Positions 28,418-39,202 of a stretch of DNA of 64,000 bases are shown here, in pieces (positions within the stretch are counted from its first letter, which is position 1; each line of letters starts with the position of its first letter). The notes below the pieces were generated by a model. The model was not told where the DNA came from. It made no database searches and saw nothing but the letters and a program-made list of their open reading frames with translations. Made by a program: the position numbers and the translations under genes. The DNA is from Aliidiomarina iranensis (GTDB taxonomy: Bacteria > Pseudomonadota > Gammaproteobacteria > Enterobacterales > Alteromonadaceae), in the NCBI RefSeq assembly GCF_003987135.1, contig NZ_PIPJ01000001.1, positions 496,001 to 560,000 on the forward strand, in the 5' to 3' direction.

Positions 28418-29376
28418 TGACGCAGACACCGCTTCACGTACCGGTGTTGCTAACCGAGTCGATTACAGCGTTAGCGATCCAACCGGACCAGATATACATC
28501 GACGCGACCTTTGGCCGTGGCGGGCACAGCCGTGCTATCCTGAAAGAACTCGGGCCAGCAGGCAAACTCATTGCTTTTGATCGCGACCCCACCGCGGCTG
28601 AGGCAGCTGAAGCGCTTTCCAACGACCCACGTTTTCAGTTTTTCCACACTCCTTTCTCTAAACTCGCTGACATCATTGCAGCGCAGCAATTAAACGGCCG
28701 CGTGGCCGGAATTTTATTCGATTTAGGCGTTTCTTCCCCACAGTTAGACGATGCCGGTCGAGGATTTAGTTTTATGCGTGATGGGCCCTTGGATATGCGC
28801 ATGGACCCAAGCACGGGTGAATCCGCAGCAGAGTGGCTCTCCCATGCGGATATGGATGAGCTTTGTTATGTGTTCCGAACCTATGGTGAAGAAAAATACG
28901 CTGCTCGTATTGCTCGGGCGATTATTGCGTACCGAGAGGATCATCAATTTTCCCGCACCTCGGAATTGGCCAACCTAATTGCCAAGGTGAACCCGAGCCG
29001 AGAAAAACATAAGCATCCGGCTACACGAGTATTTCAAGCGATTCGGATTCATGTGAATCGCGAACTTGACGAGGTGCGCGAAGCCTTGGTAGCGGCGCTT
29101 GATGCTTTAATGCCGGGTGGTCGCCTTGCGGTAATTAGTTTCCACAGCTTAGAAGATAGGATTGCGAAACAATTTATTCGCGAGCAAAGCCGGCGCGCAC
29201 AAGTACCTGCAGGTTTACCGCTCATGGAGGATCAAATTGAAGATAACCGAACCTTGTTGCCAATTGGTAAAGCGATAAAACCTAGCCAAGCTGAATTGCA
29301 TTTGAACCCGCGCGCCCGCAGCAGTGTGTTGCGTATTGCTGAACGTTTAGCAACAGGAGATGAGGCCGGTAGATGA
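28417..29376 (+). CDS. rsmH: 16S rRNA m4C1402 methyltransferase RsmH (MraW)
   Basis: A 319-residue SAM-dependent methyltransferase with the cofactor loop YIDATFGRGGHSRAIL and the conserved HSLEDRIAKQFIRE near the C-terminus. It adds the N4 methyl group to C1402 of 16S rRNA, while RsmI adds the ribose methyl. It overlaps mraZ by 1 bp and ftsL by 4 bp. Confidence 0.97.
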   Translation: MTQTPLHVPVLLTESITALAIQPDQIYIDATFGRGGHSRAILKELGPAGKLIAFDRDPTAAEAAEALSNDPRFQFFHTPFSKLADIIAAQQLNGRVAGILFDLGVSSPQLDDAGRGFSFMRDGPLDMRMDPSTGESAAEWLSHADMDELCYVFRTYGEEKYAARIARAIIAYREDHQFSRTSELANLIAKVNPSREKHKHPATRVFQAIRIHVNRELDEVREALVAALDALMPGGRLAVISFHSLEDRIAKQFIREQSRRAQVPAGLPLMEDQIEDNRTLLPIGKAIKPSQAELHLNPRARSSVLRIAERLATGDEAGR

Positions 29377-29708
29377 AAAAGCTCGATTTAAAGCGCTTTG
29401 ATGCCCACCAAGCTTTACTGCAGATTATCCTTGCGGATATCAAGCAGTATCGTGGCCTATTGGTGTGGGTATTAATTGCTTTAGGTAGTGCTTTGTTAAC
29501 CGTGTATTTAACCCATTTAAACCGTGAGCTTATCGCAGAACGCGAAGAATTACTGAAACACCGCGATGCCATTGATGTTGAATATCGGCATTTGGTAATC
29601 GAGCAAACCACATTGAGTTCTCACAATCGCATTGAATCATTGGCGCAACGGGAACTTGGTATGCAACGCCCCACCGACGAACAGGAGGTATTAGTACCAT
29701 GGCGGTAA
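29373..29708 (+). CDS. ftsL: Cell division protein FtsL
   Basis: A 111-residue bitopic protein with one transmembrane helix (about residues 30-47, GLLVWVLIALGSALLTVYL) and a periplasmic coiled coil. It forms the FtsQLB complex that activates FtsWI. The low sequence conservation is normal for FtsL, and position between rsmH and ftsI supports the call. It overlaps ftsI by 10 bp. Confidence 0.93.
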   Translation: MKKLDLKRFDAHQALLQIILADIKQYRGLLVWVLIALGSALLTVYLTHLNRELIAEREELLKHRDAIDVEYRHLVIEQTTLSSHNRIESLAQRELGMQRPTDEQEVLVPWR

Positions 29709-31432
29709 AACGCAATGAAAAAATACTTCGGCCTGAGCCATTGCCTGGGCGTTTTATGTTTTTGCTGGTATGCATTTGCTTAGGCTTTGTATCCTTGGTG
29801 GCGCGAGCGGCTTACATTCAAGTTATTGAGCCAGATCGGCTGCGTTACGAAGGTGATTTGCGGTCAATTCGTGTGGCGCATGATCGGGTACAACGCGGCA
29901 ATATCACCGATAGAAACGGTGTTGAGCTCGCCGTGAGTGTGCCGGTGCACACGATTTGGGCTGACCCGAAAGTAGTACATGATCGCGGTGGCTATACCGA
30001 TACTCGGCGCTGGCAGGCGATGGCGGATGTGTTGAATACCACGCCAGAGCAATTATTAAGTAAAGTTGAAAATCCTGAACGTCGATTTGTGTATCTTGAG
30101 CGCATGATCACCCCTGCGGTTGCAAATTACATCCGCGATCTACGTATTCCAGGAGTTGGTTTGAAAGAAGAATCACGGCGCTTTTATCCGGGCGGCGAAA
30201 TAAGCGCGCAAGTTGTGGGCATTACTAATATCGATGCGGAAGGCTTAGATGGTGTGGAATCGGTTTATAACGAACTACTTACCGGCACGCCCGGTCAGCG
30301 CCGTTATCGCAAAGATGGCCAGGGCCGGTTAATTGAAGAGTTAGAGATCACCGCCTCAGAACAACCACAAAATTTAACCTTGAGCATTGATCAGCGCATT
30401 CAATCGATTGCTTACCGAGAATTGGCGAAGGCGGTTCGTTTTCATCAGGCCAGTTCCGGTTCTGTGGTGGTGGTTGATGTGCAAACCGGTGAAGTACTCG
30501 CGATGGTGAATAACCCTTCGTACAATCCGAACAATCGCACAAACGTAGAAGCACACCAAATGCGAAACCGGGCAATCACTGATAGTTTCGAGCCCGGCTC
30601 AACGGTGAAGCCCTTGGTTATTCTGGGTGCTCTTGCTGCTGGAACGGTGAACATTGATAGCACTTTAAACACCAGCCCAGGTTGGATGCGCGTGGGTGGC
30701 CGCCGGGTTCAAGATGCGCGTAATTATGGCGAGTTAGATTTGGCCGGCGTGTTGGCCCATTCAAGTAACGTAGGTACTTCGCGTTTAGCACTTGATTTAG
30801 AACTTGAAGATTTCTTGGATTTGTACAGCATGGCGGGTTTTGGTTCTGATACCGGTATTAACATGTTGGGAGAGAGTATGGGCATGTTTCAACACCGTAA
30901 CCGTTGGTCGGATTTTGAAGTGGCCGCTTTATCCTACGGTTATGGCCTCAGTGTAACTACACTGCAGCTCGCCCAGATGTATGCAATTTTAGGCAATGGT
31001 GGCAATCGGCAACCTCTATCGATTTTGAAACTCGATGAACCTCATCCCGGGCGGCAAGTATTCAGCCGCGAAATCTCGCGCCAAGTGTTAGAACTCATGG
31101 AAGCGGTGGTAGCAGAAGATGGTACCGGTAATCGCGCTCGCGTATCGGGCTATCGTGTGGCAGGAAAAACGGGTACAACTCGCAAAGCGGTAGCGGGTGG
31201 TTATGGTGATGAATATGTTGGTTTGTTCGCTGGTGTATTGCCAGCAAGCCGACCACGAGTGGCGATTGCCGTGATGATTAATGAGCCAGCTGGTGATAGC
31301 TACCACGGTGGTACCGTGGCCGCACCGGTTTTTTCCGCAATCGCAGAAGAAACCATGCGCATTTTAAATGTGGCACCGGATAATTTAAGTGGACGTGAAC
31401 TGCGAGTTGCCGGATTTGGAGGGCGCCAATGA
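29699..31432 (+). CDS. ftsI: Septal peptidoglycan transpeptidase FtsI (PBP3)
   Basis: A 577-residue class B penicillin-binding protein. It has a membrane helix at about residues 20-37, a pedestal domain, and a transpeptidase domain with the three active-site motifs: STVK at 301-304 (nucleophile Ser301), SSN at 355-357 and KTGT at 490-493. It crosslinks septal peptidoglycan together with the glycosyltransferase FtsW. It overlaps murE by 4 bp. Confidence 0.97.
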   Translation: MAVKRNEKILRPEPLPGRFMFLLVCICLGFVSLVARAAYIQVIEPDRLRYEGDLRSIRVAHDRVQRGNITDRNGVELAVSVPVHTIWADPKVVHDRGGYTDTRRWQAMADVLNTTPEQLLSKVENPERRFVYLERMITPAVANYIRDLRIPGVGLKEESRRFYPGGEISAQVVGITNIDAEGLDGVESVYNELLTGTPGQRRYRKDGQGRLIEELEITASEQPQNLTLSIDQRIQSIAYRELAKAVRFHQASSGSVVVVDVQTGEVLAMVNNPSYNPNNRTNVEAHQMRNRAITDSFEPGSTVKPLVILGALAAGTVNIDSTLNTSPGWMRVGGRRVQDARNYGELDLAGVLAHSSNVGTSRLALDLELEDFLDLYSMAGFGSDTGINMLGESMGMFQHRNRWSDFEVAALSYGYGLSVTTLQLAQMYAILGNGGNRQPLSILKLDEPHPGRQVFSREISRQVLELMEAVVAEDGTGNRARVSGYRVAGKTGTTRKAVAGGYGDEYVGLFAGVLPASRPRVAIAVMINEPAGDSYHGGTVAAPVFSAIAEETMRILNVAPDNLSGRELRVAGFGGRQ

Positions 31433-32886
31433 TTACGCTTTCTCGATTAATCCCTGATTGCCCTATGCCGCTGCCGGAATTAACGATTTCTGGGTTGAAA
31501 CTTGATAGCCGGAAAATTGCGAGTGGTGATGCTTTTATCGCCGTTCCAGGGGCCGCAACCGATGGCCGCGAATATATTGATTCGGCCATCGCTGCTGGCG
31601 CAAGTGTAGTGCTTGCCGATATGGATGAATGGACTCGCGGTGAGCTCGATGGTGTGCCACTAATCGGCATTCCCAATTTAGCCAGTGAAATTTCTCATAT
31701 TGCCGGGCGTTTCTTTCAGCAACCAGATTCCCAATTACGTTTAATTGGGGTTACTGGCACTAACGGTAAAACCACAGTAAGCCATTTAGTAGCGCAACTA
31801 TGGCAACAGCTTGAGCCAAGCGCTGCGGTACTTGGAACCCTCGGTAGTGGCGTGTTGCCGAACTTATTGCCAGAAACCAACACAACACCTGATGCGGTAA
31901 CAGTGCAGCAACGGCTTGCTAGCTTTGCTGCTGAGGGTGCGAAAAACGCAGCCATGGAAGTATCTTCCCATGCCTTGGTGCAAGGGCGGGTAGAGGCGCT
32001 GCATTTTGATACCTTAATTGCTACCAATTTAACCCGCGATCATCTCGATTATCACGGCAGTATGGCTGAATATATTGCGGCAAAAGCGCGGCTCTTCAGT
32101 GATTTCCCCGCACGAGTAAGAATTCTAAATGCCGATGATGGCGTTGTTGCGGCTTGGGGCACTGCTGATGATTATTGGTATAGCCTGAATCGGCAAAAAA
32201 TCGGCCAAAAAAATACCCTGGTGGCCAGCGAAATCCAATATACCCATGCCGGAACTAGCATGGTTCTTCACTGGCAAGATCAACAAATATCTGTGCTCAG
32301 CCCATTGTTGGGTGATTTTAATGTGGCGAATTTGTTAGCCGCTTTGTTAAGCCCTTTAACCAGTGGTTTCAGTTTAACGTTTGCCGCCGCGCTTGTTCCA
32401 CAATTGCAATCGGTTGCGGGCCGTATGGAAACATTTAGCGCTGAGGGCAAACCCTTAGTGCTCGTTGATTACGCACATACTCCTGATGCCCTTGAACAAG
32501 TGTTGGTAGCTGCTCGCCGTCATTGCAGCGGCACACTTTGGTGCGTGTTTGGTTGTGGCGGTGATCGCGATCGTGGCAAACGGCCACAAATGGGTGAAGT
32601 GGCCGCACGCTTAGCAGATCATGCCGTTGTAACCGATGATAACCCCCGCACTGAAGCGCCTGAAGCCATTATTCAGGATATCATTAGCGGCATGCCCAGT
32701 GGTTCTGTGTACACAGCGCTCCCCGGCAGAGCTGAAGCGGTGCGGCAAACAATTGCGAAAGCGCAGCAAAACGATGTTGTAGTGTGTGCAGGTAAAGGCC
32801 ACGAAACCTATCAAATCATTGGTACTAAAGTGCAGGATTATGATGAGCGAGCTTGGGTTGCGGAAATACTTGGGGGTGGCCAATGA
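31429..32886 (+). CDS. murE: UDP-MurNAc-L-Ala-D-Glu:meso-DAP ligase MurE
   Basis: A 485-residue Mur ligase with the ATP loop GVTGTNGKTTV at about residues 104-114. The DNPRTEAP motif near residue 405 is the signature of meso-diaminopimelate specificity, so the peptidoglycan is of the usual Gram-negative DAP type. It adds the third residue of the stem peptide. It overlaps ftsI and murF by 4 bp each. Confidence 0.96.
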   Translation: MITLSRLIPDCPMPLPELTISGLKLDSRKIASGDAFIAVPGAATDGREYIDSAIAAGASVVLADMDEWTRGELDGVPLIGIPNLASEISHIAGRFFQQPDSQLRLIGVTGTNGKTTVSHLVAQLWQQLEPSAAVLGTLGSGVLPNLLPETNTTPDAVTVQQRLASFAAEGAKNAAMEVSSHALVQGRVEALHFDTLIATNLTRDHLDYHGSMAEYIAAKARLFSDFPARVRILNADDGVVAAWGTADDYWYSLNRQKIGQKNTLVASEIQYTHAGTSMVLHWQDQQISVLSPLLGDFNVANLLAALLSPLTSGFSLTFAAALVPQLQSVAGRMETFSAEGKPLVLVDYAHTPDALEQVLVAARRHCSGTLWCVFGCGGDRDRGKRPQMGEVAARLADHAVVTDDNPRTEAPEAIIQDIISGMPSGSVYTALPGRAEAVRQTIAKAQQNDVVVCAGKGHETYQIIGTKVQDYDERAWVAEILGGGQ

Positions 32887-34358
32887 TTCCAGTATCACTC
32901 GCATGGGTTGCAGAAAAAACTCAAGGTCAGTTACAGGGCGGCAGTGGCGAAGCCTTGCTACCGAGCTCTTGCGTGGCAAAGCATGTAGTAACGGGAAATG
33001 TAGTGATTGATAGCCGGCAGGTGCAACCTGGTGATTTGTTTATCGCACTCAAAGGCCCAAATCATGATGCTCACGATTATGCCGATGGCGTAGCTGCCGC
33101 CGGTGCTATCGCCATTATTTGTTCACGGCCATTAGATTGCGATGTGCCACAGATTTTGGTGGCTGATACGCACGCTGCGCTTGGTCAATTAGCTGCCGCT
33201 GTTAAGGCTGAAGTGGCACCGAAGAGTGTGGCCATAACGGGAAGCAGTGGGAAAACCACGGTGAAAGAAATGGTTGCCGCTATTTTAGTGCAAGCGCCTA
33301 GCGTGTCGGGTAAGGTTTTAGCCACTAAGGGGAACTTTAATAACGATATTGGCGTGCCATTAACTTTATTGGCGCTTACCGATGAGCATACCTATGGCGT
33401 ATTTGAATTAGGTGCTAATCATCGCGGTGAAATTGCCTACACTACTGATTTAGTGAAACCAGATGTGGCCCTAATCAACAACATTGCACCAGCTCATGTT
33501 GAGGGCTTTGGCGATGTGTGTGGCGTAGCGAAAGCGAAAAGTGAAATTTTTCGAGGGTTATCACCCGAGGGCATCGCCATCACCAATGCTGATTCTGATT
33601 TTCATGAGCACTGGCAACGTGATCTCGCTGATGCCCAGCACTTAACCTTTGGGTTATCGGCAGCAACAGCCGATATTGCGGCTTCTGATATTCAACTCGA
33701 TAACGATGGCTGCGCCCAATTCCAATTACATGTGCGCAATACCGGAGCAGAAAAGGCAGCAAAACCCGAGGCTACAGCGAGTGTGAAACTAACGCTGCCA
33801 GGCAAACACAATGTGAAGAATGCATTAGCCGCGGTAGCCATTTGCCACGCGCTAGGCGTGCCACTCAACGAGATCATTACTGGGTTTAGCGCAATGGTAG
33901 CCGTACCGGGGCGCATGAATGTGCATACGCCACGAGCAGGGCTGCGAGTTATCGACGATACTTACAATGCCAATGTTGGGTCGGCCAAAGCGGCGATTGA
34001 TGTGTTAGCCAGCTTGCCAGGCAAACGCATTTTTGTATTTGGCGATATGGGTGAACTTGGCACCCAAGCGCGCGCTTATCACGAAGAAGTGGGCGCTCAT
34101 GCGATAACCGCCGGTATCGATGGTTTATTCACCCTTGGGGTGTTAAGCCAAAGCGCCAGTGAAATTTTTAACGGCCATGGCGGCCAACATTTTGATAGCG
34201 TTGAAAGTTTAACCACGGCACTGCTGGAAATGATTCAGCAAACGCCGGAGATCACCATACTGGTGAAAGGATCACGTAGCTCGCGTATGGAACGCATTGT
34301 GGAATCTCTTTTAACTGAAGATGTACAAATCCACTCGCGAGGACAAGCCGCATGTTAG
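32883..34358 (+). CDS. murF: UDP-MurNAc-tripeptide D-Ala-D-Ala ligase MurF
   Basis: A 491-residue Mur ligase with the ATP loop [13 protein letters not shown]. It adds D-Ala-D-Ala to finish the stem pentapeptide. The start at 32883 ([14 protein letters not shown]) was chosen because it overlaps the murE stop as ATGA; an in-frame ATG at 32853 would lie 34 bp inside murE and add non-family residues. It is longer than E. coli MurF (452), with small insertions in the middle and N-terminal domains. It overlaps mraY by 7 bp. Confidence 0.95.
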   Translation: MIPVSLAWVAEKTQGQLQGGSGEALLPSSCVAKHVVTGNVVIDSRQVQPGDLFIALKGPNHDAHDYADGVAAAGAIAIICSRPLDCDVPQILVADTHAALGQLAAAVKAEVAPKSVAITGSSGKTTVKEMVAAILVQAPSVSGKVLATKGNFNNDIGVPLTLLALTDEHTYGVFELGANHRGEIAYTTDLVKPDVALINNIAPAHVEGFGDVCGVAKAKSEIFRGLSPEGIAITNADSDFHEHWQRDLADAQHLTFGLSAATADIAASDIQLDNDGCAQFQLHVRNTGAEKAAKPEATASVKLTLPGKHNVKNALAAVAICHALGVPLNEIITGFSAMVAVPGRMNVHTPRAGLRVIDDTYNANVGSAKAAIDVLASLPGKRIFVFGDMGELGTQARAYHEEVGAHAITAGIDGLFTLGVLSQSASEIFNGHGGQHFDSVESLTTALLEMIQQTPEITILVKGSRSSRMERIVESLLTEDVQIHSRGQAAC

Positions 34359-35437
34359 TTTGGTTGGCAGAATATCTACAAGCAAATGTAGCCACGGGCT
34401 TTAACGTTTTTTCTTATCTCACGATGCGAACCATTATGGGCATACTCACGGCATTGTTCCTTTCTTTGTGGATGGGGCCGTGGCTGATTCGGAAATTACA
34501 GGTGCTGCAAATTGGCCAAACTGTTCGCGATGATGGCCCACAAAGCCATTTGAGCAAATCAGGTACGCCAACGATGGGCGGCTTGATGATTTTGTTCAGT
34601 ATCCTGGTTGCGGGTTTGTTGTGGGCTGATTTAAGCAATCGGTATGTGTGGGTAACTTTATTAACCCTTACCGGCTTCGGTTTGATTGGCTTGGTGGATG
34701 ATTATCGTAAGGTGATTCGCAAAGACCCAAATGGGCTTATTGCGCGCTGGAAATACTTTTGGCAATCGGTATTAGCAGCCACAGTGGCCGTGTATTTGTT
34801 CTGGAGCGCAAAGCAACCGGTAGAAACGCAATTGCTCATTCCATTTGTGAAGGATGTGATGCCACAGCTGGGGGCGCTTTATATTTTACTCGCATATTTT
34901 GTGATTGTAGGCACCAGTAACGCAGTAAACCTCACTGATGGCCTCGATGGCTTAGCGATTATGCCTACGGTCATGGTGGCGGGTGCTTTAGGGGTTTTTG
35001 CCTATGTAACCGGGAATGTGAATTTTTCGAGCTACTTACAGATTCCTTATATCCCTGAAGCGGCTGAACTTACGGTGGTTTGTGCGGCAATCGTAGGTGC
35101 AGGGCTTGGGTTTTTATGGTTTAACACCTATCCAGCACAAGTATTTATGGGCGATGTGGGCTCTTTGGCCTTGGGCGCGGTGCTTGGTGTTATCGCCATT
35201 TTGGTACGGCAAGAATTAGTGCTGTTCATTATGGGCGGCGTGTTTGTTATGGAAACGATGTCGGTGCTGCTGCAGGTAGGCTCTTTTAAAATGCGTGGAA
35301 AACGTATTTTTCGCATGGCACCGATTCATCATCATTATGAACTGAAAGGTTGGCCAGAGCCCCGGGTAATCGTGCGGTTTTGGATACTCTCGTTGATTCT
35401 AGTGCTAATTGGTTTAGCCACATTAAAACTGCGTTAA
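34352..35437 (+). CDS. mraY: Phospho-MurNAc-pentapeptide translocase MraY
   Basis: A 361-residue polytopic membrane enzyme, ten helices expected, with the catalytic signature [13 protein letters not shown] and the cytoplasmic loop [14 protein letters not shown]. It joins the MurNAc-pentapeptide to undecaprenyl phosphate to make lipid I. Length is the same as E. coli MraY (360). It lies 9 bp before murD. Confidence 0.98.
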   Translation: MLVWLAEYLQANVATGFNVFSYLTMRTIMGILTALFLSLWMGPWLIRKLQVLQIGQTVRDDGPQSHLSKSGTPTMGGLMILFSILVAGLLWADLSNRYVWVTLLTLTGFGLIGLVDDYRKVIRKDPNGLIARWKYFWQSVLAATVAVYLFWSAKQPVETQLLIPFVKDVMPQLGALYILLAYFVIVGTSNAVNLTDGLDGLAIMPTVMVAGALGVFAYVTGNVNFSSYLQIPYIPEAAELTVVCAAIVGAGLGFLWFNTYPAQVFMGDVGSLALGAVLGVIAILVRQELVLFIMGGVFVMETMSVLLQVGSFKMRGKRIFRMAPIHHHYELKGWPEPRVIVRFWILSLILVLIGLATLKLR

Positions 35438-35446
35438 GGGTTGAGC

Positions 35447-36802
35447 ATGCATAAGCAATTACGCGAATTAAACACGATCACTGTATTAGGTTTCGGCCTA
35501 ACAGGAGTTTCGTGCGCGCGCTATTTGCTATCGCTTGGGATTACACCTGTTGTACTCGATACGCGCAGTGAGCCTCCGGGCTTGCATGATGCACCAGAAA
35601 TTGCGGCGCAATGTGAAACCTATTTTGGCCCTTTGCAGCTCGAGCATTTGTTGCAATCCGATTTGCTGTTGGTAAGCCCAGGGCTTGACCGCCGTGAGCC
35701 ATTATTGGAAATGGCGGTTGATGCCGGCGTTGAAATGATTTCCGATATCGAATTATTTGCCTGGCAGGTAGATGTGCCTGTTGTTGGTGTTACCGGTTCG
35801 AATGGTAAATCAACTGTGGTTGAACTTACCGCTCATATTCTTCGTTCTTGCGGCCTCAATGCCATTGCCGCCGGAAATATCGGCGTACCCGTTTTAGATA
35901 GCTTGCTTCCGGGTGCGGAAAAAGCTGATTGTTATGTGTTGGAGCTATCGAGTTTCCAATTAGAGTTGGTGAACTCGCTGCAATTAACGGCCGCTACGAT
36001 TCTAAATATCACTTCTGATCATCTTGATCGCTATGATGATGAACGGGCTTATGAGCGCGCTAAACATCGTATTTATCAGAATACCAAATCCTGTATTTGG
36101 AATCGTAATGATAGTAAAACGAAACCGCTTTTTCGCCGCAAGGGTATGCAGCTAGTAAGCTTTGGTAGCGCTGATGCGGCGAAAGATTATGGCATTACCA
36201 AGGTTAACGGCGAATTAGCGCTCACTTACAATAATAAGCCTTTAATAAAAGAAAGTGCCTTGCCAGTACAAGGTATTCACAACCTGCTAAACGTACAAGT
36301 GGCAATAGCGTTAGCGCAGGCGCTTGGATTAACTTTAGCAGAGGCGGTAAAAGGTGTTCAGGGTTATCGTGCGCTACCACACCGCTGTGAGCTAGTGGGC
36401 GAATATAATGATGTTCGTTGGATCGATGATAGTAAAGCAACAAATCCGGGCGCTACCATTGCCGCTATTTCGGGCATTCGCCCTGGCGTAAAAGGAAAGC
36501 TAATTTTAATTGCCGGCGGTGATGGTAAAGGTGCCGATTTGGCTGTGTTAGAAGAGCCTTTAACGCAAGTGGATGTGCTGATCACGCTGGGCCGTGATGG
36601 CGATAAAATAGCCCAACTAAAAGCCAAGAGCCGGAAAGTACACAGTTTGAATGAAGCGGTAGCGTTTGCTGCGAAAGAGGCAACAAAAGGAAGTGTAGTA
36701 TTACTTTCACCGGCCTGTGCCAGCTTGGATATGTTCAGAAACTATGCCGAGCGTGGGCAAAAATTCCGAGAAGCAGTGGAGGCATGGCATGCGCTCAACT
36801 GA
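35447..36802 (+). CDS. murD: UDP-MurNAc-L-Ala:D-Glu ligase MurD
   Basis: A 451-residue Mur ligase with the ATP loop GVTGSNGKSTVVEL. It adds D-glutamate as the second residue of the stem peptide. The start at 35447 (MHKQLRELNTI) is preceded by TAAGGG at a spacing of 6 bp; a TTG at 35441 is in frame but lies within that region. The conserved C-terminal LLSPACASLDMFRNYAERG is present. It overlaps ftsW by 14 bp. Confidence 0.95.
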   Translation: MHKQLRELNTITVLGFGLTGVSCARYLLSLGITPVVLDTRSEPPGLHDAPEIAAQCETYFGPLQLEHLLQSDLLLVSPGLDRREPLLEMAVDAGVEMISDIELFAWQVDVPVVGVTGSNGKSTVVELTAHILRSCGLNAIAAGNIGVPVLDSLLPGAEKADCYVLELSSFQLELVNSLQLTAATILNITSDHLDRYDDERAYERAKHRIYQNTKSCIWNRNDSKTKPLFRRKGMQLVSFGSADAAKDYGITKVNGELALTYNNKPLIKESALPVQGIHNLLNVQVAIALAQALGLTLAEAVKGVQGYRALPHRCELVGEYNDVRWIDDSKATNPGATIAAISGIRPGVKGKLILIAGGDGKGADLAVLEEPLTQVDVLITLGRDGDKIAQLKAKSRKVHSLNEAVAFAAKEATKGSVVLLSPACASLDMFRNYAERGQKFREAVEAWHALN

Positions 36803-38057
36803 ACCGCAACTAGAACTTGAAATTCGCGCCGAGAATAATCTCTGGCAACAATTTACTGGGCTTTTTCAAGGCTCAGGCACCTACCAATTGTATGATCGCC
36901 AATTGCTCTGGCTATCCATTGTATTGATCGGTTTTGGTTTAGTGATGGTGGCATCGGCATCGTTACCCGTGGGTGAACGCTTAACCGGTAACCCTTTCCA
37001 CTTTGTGATTCGCCATTCGGTTTATTTGGTATTGGGTACTTGTGGCGCAATTATTGTAACCATGATTCCAGTTGCAAAATGGCAGCAGTTTAGTGGCACG
37101 CTGTGTTTATTGGCAATTCTATCGTTGGTAGTGGTTTTGTTTGCGGGGCACACCGTGAATGGCGCTACTCGCTGGTTGAAGTTAGGCCCACTTACTTTAC
37201 AAGTAGCGGAATTGGCCAAGCTATTTTTTGTAATCTATTTAGCTAGCTATTTAGATCGCCGTTATGATGAGGTTCGGAAGAATTGGCGCGGCTTTATCAA
37301 AGCTTTATTTGTGCTCGGTATTCTCACCATTCTACTGCTTATGCAGCCAGATTTAGGGTCGGTTATTGTTCTTGGGGTTACGGCCGTGGGAATGCTTTGG
37401 GTAGCGGGCGCTAAAATGGTGCAGTTTATTTCGTTAGTTATTACCTTGCTTGTTGCCTTTGTGCTGCTGATTATGTTCGAGCCCTACCGAATGGCGCGGG
37501 TTACCTCTTTTATGGACCCATGGGATGACCCGTTCAACAGCGGTTACCAGTTAACTCAATCGTTAATGGCGTTTGGCCGAGGTGATTGGTTTGGCCAAGG
37601 CTTAGGGAATAGCGTGCAAAAACTGCAGTATTTACCCGAGGCCCATACTGATTTCATTCTATCGGTAATTGGCGAAGAGCTTGGCTTTATCGGTGTAGTT
37701 AGCGTAATCGCCGTGTGCTTTGTGTTGGTGATTAAAGCGTTATTGCTGGGGCAGCGAGCGTTACGGCAAAAACGGCCTTTCTCCGGCTACCTAGCCCAGG
37801 GCATTGGGATTTGGTTTGCCTTTCAAGTGGGTGTAAACGTTGGTGCCGCATCGGGGTTAATTCCAACCAAAGGCCTTACTTTACCCTTATTAAGTTACGG
37901 TGGTAGTAGTTTGATTATCACCATGGCAGCCGTTGCTATCTTAATGCGCATTGATTATGAAGTGCGTACCGGCTACCGATTGGCGCGTTCCGCCGGTGAA
38001 GCGGCACAGCAAGCTGGTCAACGCGCACGCCGGAAAGTTCGGGGAGGTGCCCGATGA
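36789..38057 (+). CDS. ftsW: Septal peptidoglycan glycosyltransferase FtsW
   Basis: A 422-residue SEDS-family protein with about ten transmembrane helices. It polymerises glycan strands from lipid II at the septum with its partner FtsI. Conserved parts include the segment after the fourth loop (GYQLTQSLMAFGRGDWFGQGLGN) and the C-terminal GLTLPLLSYGGSS motif. The start at 36789 (MRSTEPQLELE) has a GGAGG site 6 bp upstream, inside murD; longer in-frame starts lack one. It overlaps murG by 4 bp. Confidence 0.95.
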   Translation: MRSTEPQLELEIRAENNLWQQFTGLFQGSGTYQLYDRQLLWLSIVLIGFGLVMVASASLPVGERLTGNPFHFVIRHSVYLVLGTCGAIIVTMIPVAKWQQFSGTLCLLAILSLVVVLFAGHTVNGATRWLKLGPLTLQVAELAKLFFVIYLASYLDRRYDEVRKNWRGFIKALFVLGILTILLLMQPDLGSVIVLGVTAVGMLWVAGAKMVQFISLVITLLVAFVLLIMFEPYRMARVTSFMDPWDDPFNSGYQLTQSLMAFGRGDWFGQGLGNSVQKLQYLPEAHTDFILSVIGEELGFIGVVSVIAVCFVLVIKALLLGQRALRQKRPFSGYLAQGIGIWFAFQVGVNVGAASGLIPTKGLTLPLLSYGGSSLIITMAAVAILMRIDYEVRTGYRLARSAGEAAQQAGQRARRKVRGGAR

Positions 38058-39202
38058 GCCACGTATTGATTACCGCTGGTGGCACTGGTGGCCATGTATT
38101 TCCAGCGTTGGCGGTAGCACATGCGCTGAAAGCAGAAGGCCATACTATCACCTGGTTAGGCACACAAGATCGCATGGAGGCAGAGCTGGTGCCGGCTCAC
38201 GGCTATTCGTTTATCGGCATGCAGCAGCAAGGCTTACGCGGTAAAAGCAAGCTTAGTTTACTGGCGGCACCGTTTCGATTAATGAAGAGTATTTTGGCCT
38301 GCCGAGCCTTGCTAGCACGCGAGAAACCCGCGTTAGTTTTAGGATTTGGCGGATATACCGCCGGGCCAGCAGGTATGGCGGCATGGACCAAGGGTATCCC
38401 TTTAATTATCCATGAACAAAATGCGGTTCCAGGCCTCACAAACAAGTTGCTTGCGCGGGTGGCAAAGCGTACCCTGCTCGGCTTTTCTAGCGCTAAGCGT
38501 TTTTTACCTGAGGGTGAACTGGTGGGTAACCCCGTGCGAGAGGAAATTGCGAGCTTGCAGCAAGAGCCTGTGAAGGTGAAAGGGGATTCCTTAAACGTGC
38601 TGGTAATTGGCGGGAGTTTAGGCGCGGCGCATTTGAATAAAGTAGTGCCAGAGGCTGTACGAGTTTTACTCGCCGCAAAGCCGGCGTTAAAGCTTAGTGT
38701 TCGCCATCAAGTGGGTAAAGGCAATGTAACTTCAGTTGAGCAGGCTTATGGGGTGGTGCGTGCGGATAGGGAAACTAATATCGACATTGAGGTTAGCGAG
38801 TTTATTGCTGATATGGCAGTAGCTTACAACTGGGCTGATATCGTGATATGCAGAGCGGGGGCGTTAACAGTGGCGGAACTCAGTGCCGCTGGGAAAGCAT
38901 CTATTTTAGTGCCATACCCCCACGCAGTGGATGATCATCAAACTGAGAATGCTAAAACATTGAGTAGTTCTGGAGCGGGCGTATTGATGCAGCAACATGA
39001 TTTCACCGAGCTCAGTTTAGCGCAGCAGCTAACCCAGTTCATTGCCCATCCGGAGCAATTAGAGGTAATGCAACTTGCCGCGAAAAGCACTGCCCAATTA
39101 AGTGCTGTTGAACAGATTATTGCGGTTTGCAACGAATATTTGCCACGTTCTGCTGCCGCAACAAAAGAACAAGCTAAACAAACGGAAACAAAGATTTTAT
39201 GA
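38054..39202 (+). CDS. murG: Lipid II synthase MurG
   Basis: A 382-residue GT-B glycosyltransferase. The N-terminal glycine-rich loop [14 protein letters not shown], the central [12 protein letters not shown] and the UDP-sugar site [17 protein letters not shown] are all clear. It adds GlcNAc to lipid I at the inner face of the membrane. A 20-residue tail rich in Ala, Lys and Thr extends past the usual end. It overlaps ftsW and murC by 4 bp each. Confidence 0.97.
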   Translation: MSHVLITAGGTGGHVFPALAVAHALKAEGHTITWLGTQDRMEAELVPAHGYSFIGMQQQGLRGKSKLSLLAAPFRLMKSILACRALLAREKPALVLGFGGYTAGPAGMAAWTKGIPLIIHEQNAVPGLTNKLLARVAKRTLLGFSSAKRFLPEGELVGNPVREEIASLQQEPVKVKGDSLNVLVIGGSLGAAHLNKVVPEAVRVLLAAKPALKLSVRHQVGKGNVTSVEQAYGVVRADRETNIDIEVSEFIADMAVAYNWADIVICRAGALTVAELSAAGKASILVPYPHAVDDHQTENAKTLSSSGAGVLMQQHDFTELSLAQQLTQFIAHPEQLEVMQLAAKSTAQLSAVEQIIAVCNEYLPRSAAATKEQAKQTETKIL